DNA of 64,000 nucleotides from DASQZK01 sp963809925 (GTDB lineage Bacteria; Bacteroidota; Bacteroidia; Bacteroidales; GCA-2748055). The stretch is from the NCBI GenBank assembly GCA_963809925.1, contig CAWELH010000004.1:868001-932000 (forward strand). Reading direction: 5' to 3'. Made by a program: the position numbers and the translations under genes. Shown here piece by piece: positions 52,940 through 63,013 of the stretch; position 1 is the stretch's first letter, and each line of letters begins with the position of its first letter. A model generated the notes under the pieces. That model was given only the letters and a program-made list of their open reading frames with translations. It was not told the origin of the DNA and did not search any database.

Positions 52940-54688
52940 ATGAAACGAATTTTAATCATAGCTGTATTGATTCTGATATCGCCGGTCTGGCGAAGTGTTG
53001 ATGCACAAAATGCAGCAAAAGATGATGGATCAAAATATCCCGCTGAAGAACTGACAGTGCAGCTTACGAACCAGTGTGCCTTTGCGGGTGAGGTGATATG
53101 GTTTAAGATTTATTGCACCTCACCATTGTTTCCAGCAACGGAACTAAGCAGGTTGGCCTATATTGAACTGGTAAACTCCGATAATGCATCACTCATCAGA
53201 AAGAAGATACTTCTAACCGACGGAAATGGCAAGGGAGAGTTTGTCATTCCGGTGGATTTACCCTCCGGAGTATATTACGTGATTGCCTACACAAACTGGA
53301 TGAAAAATTTTGGTGAAGAACACTTCTTCAGAAAAGCCATTGCAATAATAAACCCTGACCAGAATTTCACACTTCCCATAGCGGATACCATGGCAGAGGT
53401 TGCCACAAAGTCGGTTCCGGCAGAAATTAGTACAGGGAGCCCGGGGAACCCATTGAATATTCATCCTGATAAACAAACCTATGGTACCCGCGAAACTGTT
53501 AAGCTGAATCTGGAATCCGGGTTGACCGCAGCAAAAGCTGCAGGTGGACACTATTCCATTGTGGTCAGCAAGAAACAACCTGAATTAATCGCGGGAGACG
53601 GCAGAAGTACTTCAGATAATCCAGCCACGGCTGACAAGATGCAATACCTCCCTGACTACCTTGGGGTCAAATTATCCGGGAATATTACGGATGTTTCTGG
53701 TGATCCTGTGGCTGGCAAACAGGTTATCTTATCCTATCCGGGCCCGGGCACAGATGTTAAAGATGTATTAACCGATTCAACCGGTGATTTTAATTTTTTA
53801 CTGAAACCAGGCGAAGACGATATCGATGTCGTATTTACATTGCCAGGAACGGACCTCAGGATGAACCTCAAAGAATCATTCTGGAACGGTTTCAGGAATC
53901 CACCCTCCGGTGCGTCCCTTTTGCTCGATAGTGCGGGAGTTAAATTCCTGAAAGAAAGATATGCGCTGATCCAACTGCAAAGACGGTTTAAGCAACAGAA
54001 TTTTAAAAGAATAGTCGAGAACGGGGCGACTACTAAAAATGGCAGCTGGCAATTTTATACGAATTCCGATGAGCTGATAAAAGCTTCAGATTATATTAGA
54101 CTTGATTCTATTACCGAATATTTCTGGGAATTATTGCCCTCAGCCAGGTTTTCACAAAAAAAAGGCAAATTCGACATTGAGGTGATAAATCCGGCAACGA
54201 CAACAACTTTTGAGGATCCGCCAGGAGTTTTTGTTGACGGGGTACTCTACACAGATTTTCAGCAGATTGCAACGATGAGCGTTGATGCCCTCAGAGAGAT
54301 TGGGGTCATTTCTCATATATATTATTACCGCGACTTTACCTTCGGTGGCATTGTCGATATCCATACAAAGGATAATAATTTTAGTGATGTAGCATTGCAG
54401 CCGAATATGGTTCGTGTTCGTTACCCGCTAGGCGCTAAGGAAGAAATGACGTATACTTTGCCGTCTTTTGCTGATGCAGGTAAACTGACCAGAGTCCCTG
54501 ATCTGCGATACCTGCTTTACTGGAATCCGGAAGTTGATTTACCTGAGAATGGAGAAAACGCAACAGTCAGTTTTACCACCAGTGATATAGAAGGGGATTA
54601 TACGATTTCGGTAATCGGTATAACTGGCGACGGTAAGATCATACATTCCGAAAGTGGATTTACTGTCAAATCAGACGGGGGAATTTAA
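52940..54688 (+). CDS. Secreted MG2/carboxypeptidase-regulatory/plug-like protein
   Basis: A 582-residue protein with a signal peptide (about 1-22, RSVDAQN). Residues of about 35-120 match the MG2 macroglobulin-like domain (CAFAGEVIWFKIYC, LPSGVYYVIAYTNWMKN). A carboxypeptidase-regulatory-like domain follows at about 233-300 (GVKLSGNITDVSGDPVAGKQV). The C-terminal part VFVDGVLYTDFQQIATMSVDALREIGVI with GGIVDIHTKD looks like a TonB receptor plug without a barrel. This arrangement is frequent in Bacteroidota beside TonB systems and its function is not established. It follows the receptor by 43 bp and probably acts with it in the periplasm or at the surface. Confidence 0.75.
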   Translation: MKRILIIAVLILISPVWRSVDAQNAAKDDGSKYPAEELTVQLTNQCAFAGEVIWFKIYCTSPLFPATELSRLAYIELVNSDNASLIRKKILLTDGNGKGEFVIPVDLPSGVYYVIAYTNWMKNFGEEHFFRKAIAIINPDQNFTLPIADTMAEVATKSVPAEISTGSPGNPLNIHPDKQTYGTRETVKLNLESGLTAAKAAGGHYSIVVSKKQPELIAGDGRSTSDNPATADKMQYLPDYLGVKLSGNITDVSGDPVAGKQVILSYPGPGTDVKDVLTDSTGDFNFLLKPGEDDIDVVFTLPGTDLRMNLKESFWNGFRNPPSGASLLLDSAGVKFLKERYALIQLQRRFKQQNFKRIVENGATTKNGSWQFYTNSDELIKASDYIRLDSITEYFWELLPSARFSQKKGKFDIEVINPATTTTFEDPPGVFVDGVLYTDFQQIATMSVDALREIGVISHIYYYRDFTFGGIVDIHTKDNNFSDVALQPNMVRVRYPLGAKEEMTYTLPSFADAGKLTRVPDLRYLLYWNPEVDLPENGENATVSFTTSDIEGDYTISVIGITGDGKIIHSESGFTVKSDGGI

Positions 54689-54740
54689 ACCAGATGCCTT
54701 GATTTGACGTAAGGATGCGTCACATGGTGCGTGCCTACGA

Positions 54741-55865
54741 CTAAAGATTCTCTATCCGAATATTTCGTTCTGATAAATAGTTGAGAATGAAACTCATGCA
54801 TGCATCCTCCTCGCCCAGGTATTCCGGCGGACAGACTCCTTTTCTACTGTAATGATTTTCAAGTATTAGCCCGGCAGCTGCGGCGCATGTATAGCCAGTA
54901 GTTCGTGCCATTGAACTCGTACCGGTGATTTCGTCATATTCATCATACAGGTCGTAAACGAGTGTTTTTTCCTGTCCATCTTCGATCCCGTTAATGATAA
55001 TTCTCATCACGGTGAATTCACTCTCGCCATTTTTCATCTCCCACAAAGGAAGGAGAAGTCTGGCACTCAGGTCGACCGGTCTGATCATCTGTCCATGAAC
55101 TTCCATGAGTTCTGACGAGAAATAGCCTAATTCCTTCAACACCTTAAGGTATTCGGTAGTCCCTGGGTATCTTAAGGTCTTTTCTACCATATCCGGTATA
55201 TGGGGCATAGTACTTATGAGTGATCGCAAACCATCAGAATTCCACGCTTCAAGACTGCCGATACCTTCAAAATCGATCAATTCGGGATCGGAGAGTGCCT
55301 GTTTGACTACCATTTTCCCGTTTTCCACAAGTCGTGCAGGTCTCGTATATTCCTCAATAACATCAGCCGGTGACCACGATGCTTTATATTCCAATGGCCA
55401 CTTACGGACAACAGGCAATCCTCCAACCATGCATTTGTATTTCTTTATTTCCATCCGCTGATTATGATAACCGCAAATTATATTGCATAAACCCGGGGCC
55501 ACTCCGATATCGGGAATCACCGTGACGTTATTTTCACGGGCGAGTGAATCAAGTTCAAGATAGTCCTCAGGACAAAAGGAAATATCAATCATATCCTTTC
55601 CGGCCTCAATAACATTTCTGAGTAGTTGAAAACCGAATTTCCCGGGTACAGCACCTACTACAAGCGAAGCGTCTTCGATGGTTTCATAGAGGATTTTTTT
55701 GTCAGAAATATCTGCTTCAACGATTTTGACGCCTGATCTTTCTTTCAGTGTATTAAGGCGTATCGGGTTTATATCCATCACAGTTACGTCGTAAAGTTTC
55801 CCGAGGTCAGCGGCTATGGCACTTCCGACAAGTCCGGCACCGATGACGCATACTTTTTTCGTCAT
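54741..55865 (-). CDS. Saccharopine dehydrogenase-like oxidoreductase
   Basis: The 374-residue cytosolic protein opens with a Rossmann fingerprint VCVIGAGLVGSAIAADLG and DVTVMDINPIRL, then GAVPGKFGFQLLRNVIEAGKDMIDISF, which is the pattern of saccharopine dehydrogenase/lysine-ketoglutarate reductase NADP-binding proteins. VIPDIGVAPGLCNIICGYH and the C-terminal EYDEITGTSSMARTTGYTCAAAAGLI fit the same family. Family members act in lysine metabolism or carboxynorspermidine synthesis, and the exact substrate here is not clear. It stands alone and converges on the MG2-like gene with 52 bp between. Confidence 0.82.
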   Translation of the reverse strand: MTKKVCVIGAGLVGSAIAADLGKLYDVTVMDINPIRLNTLKERSGVKIVEADISDKKILYETIEDASLVVGAVPGKFGFQLLRNVIEAGKDMIDISFCPEDYLELDSLARENNVTVIPDIGVAPGLCNIICGYHNQRMEIKKYKCMVGGLPVVRKWPLEYKASWSPADVIEEYTRPARLVENGKMVVKQALSDPELIDFEGIGSLEAWNSDGLRSLISTMPHIPDMVEKTLRYPGTTEYLKVLKELGYFSSELMEVHGQMIRPVDLSARLLLPLWEMKNGESEFTVMRIIINGIEDGQEKTLVYDLYDEYDEITGTSSMARTTGYTCAAAAGLILENHYSRKGVCPPEYLGEEDACMSFILNYLSERNIRIENL

Positions 55866-56805
55866 AATTTATCCATTTGAGTTTAAAGGTACGATTTGTT
55901 GAGGAAAATTGGGACAGGATCCACGCTGCGCATGTATTTTCAAGCTGCATCATAATTTGAATTCCATCAGATGTTATGTATCGAAGAGGTTAATTATGAT
56001 GCTTTTTGTATGAATTTCAATGGAAAGCCGGATCATTTACACTGGTGCGAAACGAATCCAAATACCGGATTTGGTCTGATGGGTTTGCCGGACTTCGTTC
56101 TTAATAGTGTTCTTATAAACATATTTGTAGGGGATCCCACCCCCCTCCCACCACCCTTAATGCGCAAAAAGAACAAATCTCAGCCACTCTCACAGATGTT
56201 TTTCAACATATGCGACCAATGATCTCTTGAAATTACCGGTTCACCATGTCCCCGGTCATCATTTATATGAAAATTGCTGAATTCTCAGCGTTCCAAAATC
56301 ATCTTTTTTGAATAGATGACATGGATTTTCCCTCCTGAAGATTTGGTCCAGTGTAATAGTACTGAATTGTATGGACAAATTGTTATAGATTATTTTGTAT
56401 TCTGGTTGAGAATTCATCGGATCTTGTGCTACTCAATGCAAATGCCCGCGTATCATGCTAACCGGCCTTCCTCTTTTTTCCCTGTGTATCGAGGTTGCAT
56501 CAACAGAAATGCAGTAGGGGACTATAGGGATGAATTCTGTAAGTACTCACCCGTTAGCATCAAACATATCTGGGAAATGTGTAATTGAGATAATATGCGG
56601 CATATAATATGTTATATAGCATAATTGCCGGACCCGCTCGTTCTTTCTGGAATTCGCAGCCTGCGACGAAATCAATCGTCAGCCGAAACATGCAAGTTGT
56701 GCAAAAAACCCGCATTATCTCTGCTTCCTTCGTGGTGCGCTTCACACATTCATCTATTTCTAAATTAATGATTAAATTCAGATCATCTTTTATCCGACTA
56801 ATCGT
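55866..56805. other. Long intergenic region without recognised genes
   Basis: These 940 bp lie between divergent genes. Open frames at 55971-56222 and 56316-56588 show no recognisable domain, signal or good start region and are rejected. A C-rich tract occurs at about 56136-56158. No repeat of the kinds seen elsewhere was found. Regulatory RNA cannot be excluded. Confidence 0.4.
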
Positions 56806-59346
56806 ATGAAAAAATTAGGACTGTTATCCCTTTTGTCTCTGCTGACATTTCAAATGTTTGCTCAGAATACACTCAGCTTCAGCAATACAGCTATAGCACA
56901 TTCCGAAGGTATCGGACTAAACGTGTCAGTACGATCGTACCCTTCCTGGGACTTTAGTGGATTGGCTTCCAATTATATTCAGCGTTCAACACTTGAACAT
57001 AACCTCAATCTTAGCGACATCTGGAAACGAGTCGATTGTGAATGGGATGGGTATACGTCAGATCCCTTCCAGGGCAGACAGTCCGGCCGTATAAACAACC
57101 ATGGAACCGATCTCAACCCCTCTCTTCTCAGATGTCAGACTTCCTATACCCTTTATTACCGCTCCGATGCACAGTATGAATTGTCATTTGCACTGAAAAA
57201 AGATGCGGCATATACAGGACAGTTTTCCGTGAAATTCGGGGGCATGCTTGAGACACCAAAGGAAGACCTTACAGAGGACTGGAAGGTTTATACCTATACC
57301 TTTACGGGCAACAATACATCCGGACAGACGCTGGAATTCAGATTTTATTCAGAGGGATATGTATACATTGATGATGTTCAACTGCACCGTCAACCAAATA
57401 GGAGAGGAGACAAATTTTCGTACGAAATGATGCAGTTGCTTGAAAATATGCAGCCCGCAACCATTCGGTGGGGCGCCCTTACTGCGAATGTATTCAGCCT
57501 TTTAGGTGAGCCAGGTGGCAATACTGATTTTTCTGCCGGATTTCCATACAGCAATTTCACCATTGCCGACTTTGTGAGTCTTTGTAATACCCTGGGAATT
57601 TATAGTAACATCACCATCGGAACTGCCTCCTATACTGATTATTTTAAGGATCCGGAAACCATGGAGCAATTTGTAGACTACCTGGGTGCAGGATCTGAAA
57701 ATCCGATGGGCGCACTCAGAGAGGCGGAAGGCTATCATGAGCTCCTTTCTGATTCGAAGGGGATCGTAATAGAATTTGGGAATGAAGTATGGGGAGGAAG
57801 TTCTCATAATGCACCTTTTGCCGGAGCGAAGGATTATGGAAATTGGACCGGTCCGTTGATTGAAGCAATGAAGTCCTCACCCAACTACGACGAAGAGAAG
57901 TTCATACTTACATTTAGCGGTAGAGATATCGCAGATGGCGGCGGTTGGAGCAAAACTGTGGTTGACAATGCGGAAATACTGCCCGACTGGCTGGCGGTAA
58001 GCGGGTACATGGGTGGAAATTTCAACTACGATCCGGCCATACCATTTGAATCCGAGCTGAATTATTATAAGTCGGGCTTTGCCTACATAGAATCACAGAA
58101 AGCTGGTGTCGCAAATTTCAGGAAAGACATGTTCCAGAAATACTTTATGGCATTTCCTCTGTTTCTTTATGAAGGCAACATGACCAACAACAACCCTGAC
58201 TACTATGGAAAATTCGGCCAGGCAGTGGAATATGTTGATTTTTGTGCTTCAATGATTGCCACAGGCGGTGTCAGTATACCTGTCATCTTTAATATGAACC
58301 AGGGTCAATGGCGGATCATCAACATCGATAACATGAACTACAGACCATTGCCACTCTATTATGGGGCAATGCTGTTCAACCGTTATTGCCAGGGTACTGT
58401 ACTGCAGTCTGTGTATTCCGGTGCTGAGACCAAAAGTACTTTTATACGGGAGTATACATATCCGGTCATTACCGGCGTTGTATTTAACGACAGTACAAGA
58501 TATTCTGTTCTACTCATCAACAGGGACTTTGAAAACAGCCAGAATATTAGCCTGCAATTCCCCTTCGATGAAATAAGCGACACGGCAAGGATAGCCCGGC
58601 TCACTGCAGCCAACTGGAATGTGACTCAGCCATCGGATGTTCAATTTACAGAATCCACGGTAAACAACTTTTCAAATAATTACCAGGTAAGCCTTCCGCC
58701 TTTTTCAATCGCCGTGCTGTCTTTTCGAGGCCCCGACAGCGGTATTAAAACATCGGAAGGGTATTACAATCATATTGCTGTGGATTCCATCGTCGTATAT
58801 GAAAAAACAGGTCTGGACACATTAAGTACCAATCTGGGAACGGTATATATAATTGCCAAAGCTTATCCTGAAGATTGTACCATTCCTTACTACGACCTTC
58901 ATCTCATTGAGGATCAATCAACAGCAGTACCAGGTACCTTCGTTCATACTTCAGGCCGTCTTAAGGGCAGTGGCACACAGGAAGGGAATGGCGTAGTAAA
59001 AATCGAAGCAATATCAAGGGATAACTCTGAGATACGGGATACGATTTCCATTGTAATCATCAACCAGGGAAAATCAACCGATGGCTTGCAAAATCCTGCT
59101 TCGGATGATGTAAGGGTATTTCCGGTTCCGGCCAAGGATAAAGTGAGAATAAATTTCCCCTATTGTTCGGCGCAGGGAAGCATAGAAATTTTTGATATGA
59201 CTGGAAGGATGGTATATCATAGCTCCGGACTGCATGGAGATCATCTGAACATCGATATTTCAGGATGGGGGAGAGGTGTCTACCCCGGAAGATTTACGAA
59301 CGGAAACAGCGTGATTGCTTTCAGATTGGTTGTTGCAGGGCAGTGA
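56806..59346 (+). CDS. Secreted clan-A-like glycoside hydrolase with T9SS sorting domain
   Basis: The 846-residue protein has a signal peptide (1-19, MFAQN), a jelly-roll carbohydrate-binding region at about 100-195 (YELSFALKKDAAYTGQFSVKFGG, VYIDDVQLHRQ) and a barrel with two likely catalytic glutamates: E327 in EFGNEVWGG and E456 in FLYEGNM. The GNE motif and spacing fit clan A families such as GH51/GH79/GH30. A beta domain and an Ig-like region follow. The last 80 residues (VFPVPAKDKVRINFP, IEIFDMTGRMVY, GRGVYPGRFT) form a type A sorting domain of the type IX secretion system. It is the only clear T9SS cargo in the window. The precise family is uncertain. Confidence 0.78.
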   Translation: MKKLGLLSLLSLLTFQMFAQNTLSFSNTAIAHSEGIGLNVSVRSYPSWDFSGLASNYIQRSTLEHNLNLSDIWKRVDCEWDGYTSDPFQGRQSGRINNHGTDLNPSLLRCQTSYTLYYRSDAQYELSFALKKDAAYTGQFSVKFGGMLETPKEDLTEDWKVYTYTFTGNNTSGQTLEFRFYSEGYVYIDDVQLHRQPNRRGDKFSYEMMQLLENMQPATIRWGALTANVFSLLGEPGGNTDFSAGFPYSNFTIADFVSLCNTLGIYSNITIGTASYTDYFKDPETMEQFVDYLGAGSENPMGALREAEGYHELLSDSKGIVIEFGNEVWGGSSHNAPFAGAKDYGNWTGPLIEAMKSSPNYDEEKFILTFSGRDIADGGGWSKTVVDNAEILPDWLAVSGYMGGNFNYDPAIPFESELNYYKSGFAYIESQKAGVANFRKDMFQKYFMAFPLFLYEGNMTNNNPDYYGKFGQAVEYVDFCASMIATGGVSIPVIFNMNQGQWRIINIDNMNYRPLPLYYGAMLFNRYCQGTVLQSVYSGAETKSTFIREYTYPVITGVVFNDSTRYSVLLINRDFENSQNISLQFPFDEISDTARIARLTAANWNVTQPSDVQFTESTVNNFSNNYQVSLPPFSIAVLSFRGPDSGIKTSEGYYNHIAVDSIVVYEKTGLDTLSTNLGTVYIIAKAYPEDCTIPYYDLHLIEDQSTAVPGTFVHTSGRLKGSGTQEGNGVVKIEAISRDNSEIRDTISIVIINQGKSTDGLQNPASDDVRVFPVPAKDKVRINFPYCSAQGSIEIFDMTGRMVYHSSGLHGDHLNIDISGWGRGVYPGRFTNGNSVIAFRLVVAGQ

Positions 59347-59347
59347 A

Positions 59348-59884
59348 TCAGGGCTTTCTGAAGAAACTAAAATTCACGCTCCCATATGATCTGTGTTCTG
59401 CGAAGCCGGGCAGATTTTCAAAGTGGTTTGATTTGGAATGCTCAAGGATAAACCACCCATCTGCCGGAATGATGATTTTTTCCAGTATCCTGACCGGTAT
59501 ATCTTCGAAATGATCCATGTCGTAGGGAGGATCTGCAAATACCACATCAAATTCCAGGCTGACCTTGTCGATATACCTGAACACGTCGGATTTGACAACG
59601 CTGATATTCTCCATACCGAAGTCCCTGACAGTCCGTTTAATAAATTCCGTGTGGATAAAATTTTTTTCCACCATTTCCACATGCATGGCTCCTCTCGATG
59701 CGAATTCCATGCCAATGCTCCCGGTTCCTGCAAACAGATCGAGAACGTTGAGCCCGTCAAAGTCGACATGATTATTCAAAATATTAAAGAGGCTTTCACG
59801 GGCAAAATCCGTGGTGGGTCTTGCCCGCAGATTTGATGGGGGATGGATCCGTCTTCCTCTGTATTTCCCGCTGATTATACGCAA
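59348..59884 (-). CDS. rsmD: 16S rRNA (guanine(966)-N(2))-methyltransferase RsmD
   Basis: The 178-residue protein opens with MRIISGKYRGRRI and RPTTDFARESLFNIL, the RsmD signature, followed by the SAM-binding loop DLFAGTGSIGMEFASRGA and the catalytic DPPY motif in VFADPPYD. It methylates G966 of 16S rRNA. Length is as expected. It overlaps the DUF3822 gene by 10 nt on the same strand, an arrangement conserved in Bacteroidota. Its stop lies one base from that of the converging T9SS glycosidase gene. Confidence 0.95.
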   Translation of the reverse strand: MRIISGKYRGRRIHPPSNLRARPTTDFARESLFNILNNHVDFDGLNVLDLFAGTGSIGMEFASRGAMHVEMVEKNFIHTEFIKRTVRDFGMENISVVKSDVFRYIDKVSLEFDVVFADPPYDMDHFEDIPVRILEKIIIPADGWFILEHSKSNHFENLPGFAEHRSYGSVNFSFFRKP

Positions 59885-60699
59885 CCTGTACTTTTTAACA
59901 GATTGATGAAGTAATTTTCATTCAGGTCGCCGGCCAGCTCAAAGGGAAATTCATTTTTCAACGGGCTGAGGTGACTCAGGTAATCGGAGAGTGTACTCAC
60001 TACAGGATGATTTTCATTCAGTGTACCAGAGTAATAAAAATCTGTTTCTTCACGGTTGAGTCCAAGCCGTTTTATGACATTCAATGTGTGATAGATAATA
60101 TCATTATCCTCTGTAGCCTCAATAATATTATGAAGTATAAGTTTGTTCTCATGACGTGCCGTAAATGAGAGAAGGCTGCCTGTATGATGAATAAAGAGGC
60201 CGTTATGGTCCTTATAAGCGCTCCACAGATAATCCAGGAAGGGAACGGAAGAATGGACAATGGTGGGCGAATTATGAAACGAATTGATTGCGGCGATGAA
60301 TTCCGCATCCAGTTTAAACAGGAGCATGGCAGGGTAGTGGTCAGGATGATTGGCAATCACCTTCTCATTGTCATTCAGTGGGTGATTGTATAAAAAGTAG
60401 AGCTCCTTCATGTCTTCTGAGTATAGCTCTTCCGGAACGAGCGTAAATTCATGGGTATTGATCAGTAAGACAGATTTGTCGAAGCGAAGGTTGATAACCG
60501 GATACAGATCCATATTCTCCCTGAGCTCGGCAAGGCTCCGGGCAAGGCTCTCACTTTTACGGTGAAAAAGAAAGAGGATATTTTTGTGTACGTCGGCGAT
60601 TAAGATAGAAAATCCATCCGGGTTGAGCTGGATGGATAGTCTGTATGCAATGGTTTTATTTAAATTGTAGTTCTCAGAAACGTATTTAAAATCATTCAT
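59875..60699 (-). CDS. DUF3822 family protein
   Basis: The 274-residue protein (KTIAYRLSIQLNPDGFSILIADVHKN near the N-terminus, NKLILHNIIEATEDNDIIYHTLNVIKRLGLN later) matches the DUF3822 family, which in Bacteroidota is almost always encoded directly upstream of rsmD. The overlap of 10 nt with rsmD fits this. There is no signal peptide. The function of the family is not known to me, but the strict linkage hints at a link with rRNA modification or cell-cycle housekeeping. Confidence 0.88.
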   Translation of the reverse strand: MNDFKYVSENYNLNKTIAYRLSIQLNPDGFSILIADVHKNILFLFHRKSESLARSLAELRENMDLYPVINLRFDKSVLLINTHEFTLVPEELYSEDMKELYFLYNHPLNDNEKVIANHPDHYPAMLLFKLDAEFIAAINSFHNSPTIVHSSVPFLDYLWSAYKDHNGLFIHHTGSLLSFTARHENKLILHNIIEATEDNDIIYHTLNVIKRLGLNREETDFYYSGTLNENHPVVSTLSDYLSHLSPLKNEFPFELAGDLNENYFINLLKSTGCV

Positions 60700-60709
60700 G
60701 TGATCATGA

Positions 60710-61345
60710 TTATTCCCAGTTTCCGGTTAGTGTACCTTCGGTCATGGAACCAAATTTAAGCCCGGGAAAATTGGTGATCTTCTTCCTTTCGTCAGCATAG
60801 TTAACTACAAGTTGAGGGTCGAGTCCGTTGAGAAGGATACTGTACGGTACGCTTACTTCAAGCACCTTCACGGTAAGGTTTTGTGTTTGATACTCACCTG
60901 ATTCCATTTTAAATTTGTCACCACGAGTGAAAGGAACATACCGTAATGAGTCAACGGGGAAATTTTTTCCATATAACGAATCCATAACCGGCACCTTAGT
61001 AACCGATCTTTTAATGATACCTCTCTTAAGTGCGATATCCCTGGCTTTATTCAAATTTCCAACAGAATCAAGAAGTTCTTCAGGGATAGTTCCAATCGCC
61101 TTGGTAATAGCAAAGGAATCATTTTTCAAAAAGGAGATAAGGGTATCAAAATCAGCTGTATAAGCTTGGGTAACATCTTTGTAGGCTTTCTCGGCTTCCC
61201 GGATCTGTAGCATCCTGGCGATGGTTTTCTTTTCCCTGAAATCTTTAGCTTTGTTGAAGCGGATAGGGGTTAGGATACTGTCATATACAAGATATGCAAG
61301 GACGAGGATCACGATTCCGAGGATGATTTGGAAAACTGTTCTCAT
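60710..61345 (-). CDS. Membrane-anchored coiled-coil protein, unknown function
   Basis: The 211-residue protein has one N-terminal membrane helix (residues 5-22, IILGIVILVLAYLVYD) and then a charged helix of about 45 residues (NKAKDFREKKTIARMLQIREAEKAYKDVTQAY) likely to form a coiled coil. The rest is mixed and ends in GLKFGSMTEGTLTGNWE. The bulk would face the periplasm or the cytosol with a single anchor. Related proteins are common upstream of DUF3822 in Bacteroidota. It lies 10 bp before the DUF3822 gene, so a three-gene operon with rsmD is likely. Confidence 0.75.
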   Translation of the reverse strand: MRTVFQIILGIVILVLAYLVYDSILTPIRFNKAKDFREKKTIARMLQIREAEKAYKDVTQAYTADFDTLISFLKNDSFAITKAIGTIPEELLDSVGNLNKARDIALKRGIIKRSVTKVPVMDSLYGKNFPVDSLRYVPFTRGDKFKMESGEYQTQNLTVKVLEVSVPYSILLNGLDPQLVVNYADERKKITNFPGLKFGSMTEGTLTGNWE

Positions 61346-61435
61346 TATTTTGATGGTTAAATGGTTTTATGGTTTGCGAACAAATTTAGCAAAAAAAATA
61401 AATTAAAATTTGAAATTTGTCATTTCTTTACAGGC

Positions 61436-62851
61436 ATGCTTAAAAACTATATCGAGCAGGAACTCAGAAAAAATCTGGACTTTGAGCCTACCCCAGGTCA
61501 GGAAAACCTCCTCGTGGAACTTTCCGGATACATTAGTTTACCGGGTAACCGGGAACTTTTCCTGATCAAGGGTTATGCCGGTACCGGTAAAACGACGATT
61601 GTCAATGCTTTAGTACGTACTCTAGCTGTTTTAGAGCAGAAATCTGTACTTCTTGCACCAACTGGCAGGGCTGCTAAGGTGCTGGCTGCTTATACTGGTC
61701 ATACCGCATATACCATTCATAAGAAAATCTACCGGCAAAAATCAGGGAGAGACGGACTCGGCGATTTTGTTCTGGACAGGAACCTGCAAAACAACACCTT
61801 CTTTATTGTGGATGAGGCCTCTATGATTGGCGACAGGAATCCGGAGAACCATTTTTTCGGCTCCGGGGATCTGCTTTCGGATCTCGATCAGTATGTTCAT
61901 TCCGGAACAAATTGCCATCTCATCCTCATCGGCGATACTGCCCAGCTTCCTCCGGTCGGACTTGCTGTTAGCCCCGCTCTCGACACTAGGAAACTGGTAT
62001 CTATGGGTTTTCAAGTGAGGGAGGTGTATCTGCGGGATGTGGTCAGACAGGCACAAGGATCGGGCATACTCACAAATGCGACTCAGCTCCGCAATATCAT
62101 GGAGGAAAGCCGGGTTGAGATGCCTCATTTTGAAATTGATGCGTATTCAGATATTGAGAGAATTGGAGGAGTGGAACTTCTTGAAGAACTGGAAAACTGT
62201 TATTCAAAATATGGTGTAAATGACACCATCGTAGTAAGCAGGTCAAATAAGCGTGCCAACCGATTCAACCAGGGGATCCGGAACCAAATCCTATGGCATG
62301 AAGATGAGATCGTCATGAATGATTTGCTGATGGTTGTGAAGAATAACTATTTCTGGAATTCGCCAGAAGAAAAACTTGATTTCATCGCCAACGGTGACAT
62401 TGTCACTATCCTGAGAATCAATGGTTACCAGTCGTTGTACGGCTACCGGTTTGCGGATGTCACCCTCGGCTTTGTCGATTATGAAAATCTTGAGCTGGAT
62501 GTCACCATAAACCTCGACACACTGGCTATCGATACCGCAGCCCTGCCCATCAACCGTCAGAAAGAATTTTTCAACACGGTCATCGAAGATTACGCCGATG
62601 AGCCCGACCGAAAGAAACAGATCGATAAAGTGATCGGCAACCCGTACTTTAATGCACTCCAGGTAAAATTTGCCTATGCCGTCACCTGCCATAAAGCGCA
62701 GGGGGGCCAGTGGAAAGCCGTTTTTATTGATCCCGGATACTTCGTAGAAGATATGCTAAATACAGAATATCTGCGGTGGATGTACACGGCGGTCACAAGG
62801 GCGACGGAGAAATTGTATCTTGTGAATTTTCCGGATGAATTTTTTGGTTAG
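61436..62851 (+). CDS. RecD-like superfamily 1 DNA helicase (AAA_30/UvrD_C_2)
   Basis: I use the ATG at 61436 (MLKNYIEQEL), because the upstream extension is AT-rich and overlaps the divergent promoter region. The 471-residue protein has Walker A GYAGTGKTT at 46-54, a motif Ia region (SVLLAPTGRAAKVLAAYTG), Walker B FFIVDEASMIGD, the Q-containing motif III LIGDTAQLPPVG and a C-terminal motif YAVTCHKAQGGQWKAVF of the UvrD_C_2 type, then AVTRATEKLYLV. This is the usual layout of the short RecD2-like helicases of Bacteroidota that act in DNA repair. The gene is divergent from the rsmD operon. Confidence 0.9.
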   Translation: MLKNYIEQELRKNLDFEPTPGQENLLVELSGYISLPGNRELFLIKGYAGTGKTTIVNALVRTLAVLEQKSVLLAPTGRAAKVLAAYTGHTAYTIHKKIYRQKSGRDGLGDFVLDRNLQNNTFFIVDEASMIGDRNPENHFFGSGDLLSDLDQYVHSGTNCHLILIGDTAQLPPVGLAVSPALDTRKLVSMGFQVREVYLRDVVRQAQGSGILTNATQLRNIMEESRVEMPHFEIDAYSDIERIGGVELLEELENCYSKYGVNDTIVVSRSNKRANRFNQGIRNQILWHEDEIVMNDLLMVVKNNYFWNSPEEKLDFIANGDIVTILRINGYQSLYGYRFADVTLGFVDYENLELDVTINLDTLAIDTAALPINRQKEFFNTVIEDYADEPDRKKQIDKVIGNPYFNALQVKFAYAVTCHKAQGGQWKAVFIDPGYFVEDMLNTEYLRWMYTAVTRATEKLYLVNFPDEFFG

Positions 62852-63013
62852 TAACACTGTCAGCCGAATTTATATAACCGGCCGTATTTTAAATCTGTAC
62901 TTCAGCGGAGATAGAGTATGAAAATGCTGCCAGAGAGAAAAAAAAAGTAACAAGGTCTACAGAATTCAGGGTACAAAATGCGACGTATTCAATAGCAGGC
63001 TTTCAGAAGGTGT

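Noticed and set aside
55971..56588. Two short plus-strand open frames in the long gap
   Set aside because: No signal peptide, domain or convincing start, with a C-rich tract translated as prolines. Treated as non-coding.
59438..59836. 132-residue plus-strand open frame
   Set aside because: Antisense to rsmD, which is certain.
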